From: Thelephora terrestris
Lineage: Eukaryota; Basidiomycota; Agaricomycetes; Thelephorales; Thelephoraceae
Direction of reading: 5' to 3'
Assembly (NCBI GenBank): GCA_015956445.1
Contig: WIUZ02000008.1
Span: forward strand, 682,001 to 746,000
DNA: 64,000 bases
Shown: positions 57,932 through 64,000 of the stretch, in pieces
Layout of the letters: each line of letters starts with the position of its first letter
Position numbering within the stretch: the stretch's first letter is position 1
Made by a program: the position numbers and the translations under genes
The notes under the pieces: model-generated
Database searches by the model: none
Told to the model about the DNA's origin: nothing
What the model saw: only the letters and a program-made list of their open reading frames with translations

Positions 57932-60900
57932 ATGTTCAGAAAGCGACCTCTATCGAATTCCGGGGCCTCTGGGAGTAACAACGATTCAAATGGATGTGAG
58001 TATATCCGTACCACTCGTCCACGAGATCAGCCATTCATGATGTTGTTTCCAGCAAAGAATCAGAGGGTCGTAGACAATACAAAGATGATGCTTGACATTG
58101 CGAAGGAGTCTGCAGACTGGTTCCCTCCCCTCAAGGCTGCCCTCGGAGGGGTGACCGCACTCATCAAGCATTATGAGGTATTGGTCGAATCGTGGCCAGC
58201 GCGCACAACTGACACGGTCACCCGCAGCAATTTCAAAACGTTAAGGAGAAGATACAGGAACTTTTGCCGCAGCTGGATAGGTTCAAAAAACACATCAGAA
58301 CCACAAAGGTGGACGGAGACCCCGAAGAGACAAATCGGCGTGAGGACTTGGCTGGGTGCGCACCGATCGATGACAGCAGTGTGTCCACTCCCAACTGTCG
58401 TCCCAGAGCATTCAAACAGATCGAAGAAGAAGCCCACAAACTGTCGGAGAAGAAGCCTCTTGCTCGACTTGCAGACAAGGCGCAGGACTCCGGCGTGGTG
58501 GCAAGACTCTTTGAGCAGCTTCGGGAAGCAATCGTCTCCTATCAGGTTGGTAACTGTCCCTCAGCGTAGATTATTGTTCACCCGTGGAGCAGCTATCGCA
58601 ACAACAAGCAATCTATAACCAAATCACTCATCTCACAGTAAGGCCGCTTCCTCTGTCTCTGGAAGTCCCGATGACTGACCTTTTTCTCAAGTCGTCGTTC
58701 AATACGTTATTGAAGCTTCAAGAGGTAACTCACCAGAGCACCCTGGCCATGGCACTCATTCACAATAAAAAAACAGAAACCCCCCGTAGTAAGGGACAGG
58801 CTGGAATCCGTTGTGGCGCAGCTGAATAGACTTGGAGACGCCCCTTGGCAAAGACTGCAGCACGAGCGATGGATACAGTTGATTAGGTAAGCGGCTGCAA
58901 TGAGTCCCATCGATAAGCATGCTCATGTCTTCCCAGTGATCTCAAGCCACTCAGGGACAAGGCAAAGGAACTTTACGAACGCATCACAGCTGAGGGATAT
59001 GTGGAAGATGGGAAGGATGTTGCGGCCGTCTCCGGATTGACGGAAGATCTCCGGGACGTCCTTCTCCAATACTGGGTCAGTGTAAATCCGGCGAAGCCGG
59101 CATCTTTCGGTCGCTGAAACAGCTCTGGTTGGGTAGATGGCACAACAACAGGCGATTCTCGATCAGAGTTGTAGGATGATAGTGAGTCACCGAACGAGTC
59201 TTCCAGGAAAATGACAGATCTAAAAGTCATTCTAGGACGAAGGTCAGACTTGGTACCTCTGCTCTATGCTAACTGATTAACATATCATGCAGCTGAATTG
59301 TCTGTATTGAACAGTTGTCGTCGTGCCAAAGGGGCTGAGTACCGTCACGGTGACCGTCGCGGTTGTCTCGGAGGGACACGAGAAACTGTGCTCAGCGAAA
59401 TCGAGTCATGGGCCAAGGGTTTTGACGTGTCTTCTGTCTTCTGGCTGAACGGACTTGCTGGGACAGGCAAATCCACAATCGCTCAAACCATCGCCGAGCG
59501 CATCTTCGCTGAAGACCTCCTTGGAGCGTCTTTTTTTTGCTCGCGCGACTTCGAGGACCGGAGCAATCTCCGCTTCATATTCCCTACCATTGCCTTCCAG
59601 CTGGCGCACAAATACTCCGACTTTCGATCCCACCTCGTCTCCCTCCTCCGGTCGGACCCCGATGTTTTTTACGAGTCACTTTGCAGCCAGATGCAGAAGC
59701 TAATCGCAGAGCCGCTCCAGATAACGGGCGTATCAACGGTCATCGTGATCGACGCTCTTGATGAATGTAAGGATCATGAACCGTCCTCTGCAATCCTCTC
59801 TGTTTTAGGGCGGTTCGTCAAGCAGATTCCCGGGGTCAAGTTCTTCATCACCGGAAGACCCGAGCCACGGATCGAAACCGGATTCCGTCTCCCTCTCCTT
59901 GTGAACTCGACCGATGTCTTTGTGCTGCACAATGTCCACGCCTCTCTGATCAACAGTGACATCCGACTTTTCCTGGAACACGAACTTTCCGAACTCTCGC
60001 GGCGACGTGGACTGGAGGGATGGCCGAGCGACGAACACATCGATATATTGTGTCGCAGAGCGGCTGGACTCTTCGTGTATGCCGTCGCAACAGTCAAGTT
60101 TCTGGACGGTAAAGTTCAATTCCCCAGGGATCGATTGAGTGTCATCCTGAAGCTCCCAGAAAGCACAGCCCCCGAGGGCAAGACGTGTTTCAACCAGAAG
60201 ACAACCCTTGACTCACTGTACATGTCGATCCTCCAGGCGGCCTTTGACGAGGAAGACCCCGACACGGATTCCAAGGCCCGGAATATCATTGGCACCATCG
60301 TATTGCTCGTAAATTCCCTTCCGCCACCGGCAATTGCTGAGCTAATCGGTCTGAAGTCCGAGGAGGTCACCCTGTTTCTCGCGCAGATTCAGTCGCTGCT
60401 TGCAATGGGCGAAGATCCTAGCCAGCCTGTAAAACCATTCCACAAGTCGTTTCCAGAATTCATCACCGATTCCTCTCGCTGCACCAATACAAGGTTCTAC
60501 GTCTCTCCTAAACCCTTACACCTTGAACTTGCGACGAACTGCCTGAGATTAATGAATGTCGAATTGGAACAGGACCTTCTATCACTCCCTGACTACGCCC
60601 TGAACTCGGAGGTTGAGGATCTACAGGCAAGAATCGACGATCGAGTCAGCATCGCGCTGCAGTACGCCTGCCGGTCCTGGCACAGCCACCTCACCGAGGC
60701 CAGGGGAGATGTCTCCGATGTCATCAATCAGCTGAAAGTTCTCCTAGAGGAAAAGTTCCTGGCGTGGTTGGAGGTCCTCAGTGCTCTTGGAGATGTAAGG
60801 GGAGCCGTTGTTGGACTGGAAGAGCTGGCGCCGTGGTTGCAGGAGGTCTGTTCTGGCGTTTTCTACTGTGTTCTTCGAACTCACGTGGGCACGAATCAGG

Positions 60901-62741
60901 TTGCCGAGGATAGCCACCTTCAGCACATGGCCAAGGACTATTTAAATTTCGTAACCAAGTTCTTTGAGCCTATCAACATCTCCGCTACCCACATTTACCA
61001 CTCTGCGCTGGAACTGTGCCCCATGTCATCGGATGTCCGGGGGCGCTACTATGACTCGTGCCGCCGTATCACCCAATTGCCAAGAGTGGTGGTCGGGACC
61101 CAGGATAGATGGGACCCGACTGTATCCGTTTCCAGCAAAGGTGGCGAATACAAGTCCTGCAGTTGGTCCCCATGTGGTCGATTCGTTGCCGCGCAGATGG
61201 AAAGCATTGTCGAGGTCCGGAATCAACTCACCTTCGAACTACTCACCGTCCTCCAACCCACTGAACCCACCCATCAACTCACGGGTCCACTCGCTTATTC
61301 ACCCGATGGGCGTTCCATTGCCTGTGCCTCTGACACTTCCATTGTAATCTGGGATATCCAGACAGGCGGAGTGGCCAAGGAACTTGATTGTGGCACCAAA
61401 AATTTATCGATGGTGTGGTCGTTGGACGGAAAGTCCATCTGCACCATTGGCGACGACAAGAACGCCTTCAGTGTGCGTACGCACAACGTCGCTGCACGTA
61501 CAACATCCTCCCCCGAGAACCTCCGGTCAGATGACAATCCCCACCTTTCTGCATACGAAACATCTTTCCGGGTCGTTACAACCGCACGAAGCTACTTTCG
61601 TGGCACAATCGAAGTTTTCGCGGTCGGACACACTCTCGTCAAGATCCACTCATTTAATCTTACTTGGCGTGGTCCCACGTCCCATCTAGAGATCTGCTTT
61701 TCACCCACTACATGTCGTATTGCCGTTCTCTGCCACAGCGTGCTCCACGTTTTTGGGAACTGGAACCCGAGTCGCTTGTTACAAGAAGGGCCCGGCCACT
61801 TCTCTTCCCAATTTTTCTCTTCTGACGGTATCCTCTTCGGTGCTTTCGATGGGCGTTCCTTCCATGGATGGAAGTATGACTCCGATCGTTACTATCCTTG
61901 GAGAAGATTCGAATACCAGGACTGGACCAACCCTACTTTTCAGTTCTCCCCAAATTCCTCCTCTGTCCTTGAACATTTCGGGAGAATTCTTCGGGTGTGG
62001 AATTTGGAAGACGACCTCATCCCAGACCCCTTCGAAATCACGTGCGCAGTAATCCCGCGCTCTGGCAATCACATTTTAACTGCTACGCCGTACAAGTCGA
62101 TTGTCGAGATCGTTGACCCTCATTCCAAAACGCCTTGTCAAACAATCAAAACCGGGGAGACAGTATACACATTGGCGCTCACGGGTAACGTACTCCTGGT
62201 GTCTTCCGGAGTAAGAGTTGTGGCTTGGCTGCTTACAGATGAGGGGCTGGTGGATGGTGTGTCCAGTGGTAGCATTGCCGGACCCAGGGACAGCATTTGG
62301 ACTACTCCAATAGCGCCTTTTGACAAGGTGCTCATGATTGGAAATCAAGTCGGGGCGTTCAAGACGGAAGAACACGTCGGGGGTCGGGGGTTCAAGATGG
62401 AAGAACGCGCCCTTTTCGTCTATCACACAGAAACTGGGGAGCTTCTTCAGCATCAATCGGTACCCAAACATTTCAGTGGTTATTGGAATTTCGACAGGGT
62501 CTTGCTTCGTGGCCGGGACCACCTCCGCTGCCACAACATATCTCCATCCAATACCTCCCTCGAGGGAACTTCGCAGATAACATTACAAGAGGGATGGGCA
62601 AAGGATCCTGAAGGGAGGCACATGTTATGGATTCCAGCTGAGTGGAGAAAATCCTGGCATTGCGCGGATTGGCTCCATGATGCTAGGATTCAGTTCAGTG
62701 TTATTGGAAGAGGAAGAAAACCTGTCATTGTCAAGTTCTAG
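57932..62741 (+). CDS. NACHT-WD40 NLR-type protein (HET-E-like architecture)
   Basis: Model: 57932-57995, 58053-58177, 58228-58545, 58590-58637, 58692-58886, 58937-59079, 59293-62741; about 1450 aa. Fungal NLR-type STAND NTPases sense non-self or damage and control cell death. The first ~295 residues are helical (KNQRVVDNTKMMLDIAKESA). Then comes SCRRAKGAEY and the NACHT domain, with P-loop NGLAGTGKSTIA (about 59448), Walker B VIVIDALDEC (about 59745) and the usual FPEFITD segment. The C terminus is a degenerate beta-propeller, with units such as SWSPCGRFVA, AYSPDGRSIACASD and VWSLDGKSICTIGDD. In exon 5 (near runs of A and C at about 58768-58787) the frame changes by one base: a missed splice, a sequence slip or a real frameshift. 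The rest is open. Confidence 0.85.
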
Positions 62742-63320
62742 TTGAAATCTTCTGCTTCCTGACGTTCACGTTTAGCTAAGCTACTTTCTTTTTTTGGTCA
62801 TACCGTAGTGTGCCTTTCCTATGGTTTCAGAGCCAATTTTTGTAGTACTTGGGCATGGTTGATGGTCATGTGTTCGCTTGGAAACACTGCTTTTTCTCAT
62901 GGCATCCCAACACACCGTGAATAGATAGTAGAATGTGCTCGATTTTTGGTCAACGGCCTATCGGGGGCTGTGAGTTGATGTCAAGAAACTTTTCCTTGTG
63001 GCCGACCCCATATCAGACTTATGAGTCTATCCCGTGGTGGAGAAGGACCAACAAAACGACGACACAAAAACGCTGGGCTTGCCTCAACTTCACCACCAGA
63101 CGAAATTTGGTTGTTGGCCAGGGAAACTCCCAACCAAGTTCCCTCGGGACGATGATTACGGTCGTGAAATAGCCATCGCGCTAACAAGCGGCATGACCCA
63201 CTACTGTCATCTTGATACCCGCAGTCCACGACATTGGGATGCCTTCTTATCCCCGGGGGACAGGTTTTCTCTTCAACATGGCGTGCATCAGCAACACCGC
63301 CTCAGAAGAACCACTCCCAG
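62742..63320. other. intergenic, nothing recognisable
   Basis: The NLR 3' UTR and short ORFs without motifs on both strands. Confidence 0.4.
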
Positions 63321-64000
63321 CTATCGGGGTACACGATACGCCTCCGTTAAAAGACGAGGCATAACCCGACAAGGCTGCGTTGTAAAAACTTTTGTGACCA
63401 CACACATCCGAGGTAAGTATGTCCACCTATCCTTGTGATCCTGTAGGACGAGTATCATAGCATTGAGGCAGGCCCCAAATACTAGCCCCCACAGCCAGCT
63501 GATGATCAGACGGAACACAAGACCGCTCCCTGTTGGTCACGAGGGTGGGACTCGGCACAACCTATGAGAAGACAAATCAAGGTTGGTCCTATCAAGCATA
63601 CTGTTAAGATCCTGAGTAACCTCTGCCCTTCCGCGATGTAGAAAATAAGGCGTCGACAACAAGGTAGCCGGTCCGTGCTCAGGGTGAAGGCATGATCGCA
63701 TGACATAATAAGTAAACATGAGAATGACATAGGTAGTTACCTCTGGTAGCAGAACTACACCGGCAACGAGTAGCAACGTTCCAGTGTCGATGTAAAGACT
63801 GAAATTCAATTGGGGAGGGACCGGCGTGTTCACGCCGAAGTGCTGGGCGGGCTGGGTGATGAGCAAGATGTGGGACCGTTGTTCGGAGGTTCCCTCTGGT
63901 GCCAGCTTCAATGTCAGACTTCAGGCATTGGGGGTTTCCAAGGTGGCGCAAGGTGAATCACAAGTAACGCGAATTAAAGACGGCTGTGATTCCGCGGAGA
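63321..64000 (-). CDS. multi-pass membrane protein, partial (5' end outside window)
   Basis: Minus-strand frames contain consecutive hydrophobic spans suggesting a spliced membrane protein that enters from the right edge. They are LYIDTGTLLLVAGVVLLPE (around 63740-63800, ending at a GTAACT donor), RILTVCLIGPTLICLLIGC (about 63550-63620) and LIISWLWGLVFGACLNAMIL (about 63450-63510). Exact exon borders could not be fixed. It resembles the many lineage-specific multi-pass proteins of Agaricomycetes in general layout only. No family is assigned. Confidence 0.35.

Overview
The window is nuclear DNA of a filamentous basidiomycete, most likely an Agaricomycete. Almost every host gene is cut by many 40-110 nt GT-AG introns, and the gene set is fungal: CHO2, FES1, DCN1, RIB1, an aconitase, a Yet/BAP31 protein, a Zn2Cys6 protein and a NACHT-WD40 protein. 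I cannot name the genus. Splice models below were built by hand; where exon lengths are given, the summed coding length was checked to be a multiple of three.

Left third (1-22.8 kb) is accessory. A minus-strand coiled-coil gene (1-1469) runs off the left edge. A degraded Ty3/gypsy retroelement follows (coding parts 2936-11637), with a long non-coding spacer between its protease and reverse transcriptase regions. Next comes a group of unfamiliar genes: a minus-strand gene (11936-12559) and a plus-strand Cys/His gene (13273-14176), divergent across a 60-bp minisatellite, then four small tandem genes (14468-16828) that are diverged copies of one unknown family. After them lies a striking promoter-like region (16974-17217): eleven GAA triplets in exact 10-bp register, eight alternating GTGAC/GTCAC boxes at about 10-bp spacing, a perfect heat-shock element and a TATA box. 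It leads into about 1 kb without an ORF and may be an LTR. From 18.3 to 22.8 kb I see only relics, including a broken secreted-protein gene and a duplicated ~85-bp segment.

Right two thirds (22.8-64 kb) is mostly conserved housekeeping sequence: FES1 (Hsp70 exchange factor), a fungal membrane protein, an MPP6-like exosome cofactor, tRNA-Arg(CCT), a very short Zn2Cys6 protein, CHO2 (17 exons) divergent from a DHHC palmitoyltransferase, a disordered protein, DCN1, a BAP31/Yet protein, an Rpp14-like RNase P/MRP subunit, La protein divergent from mitochondrial aconitase, a subtilisin relic, RIB1, a NACHT-WD40 NLR-type gene, and the start of a membrane-protein gene leaving the right edge. The genes do not form one pathway. 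CHO2 and the DHHC enzyme both act at membranes, while La, MPP6 and the Rpp14-like protein all act in RNA processing.

The best candidates for something undescribed are the four-copy gene family and the helically phased regulatory array directly downstream of it.
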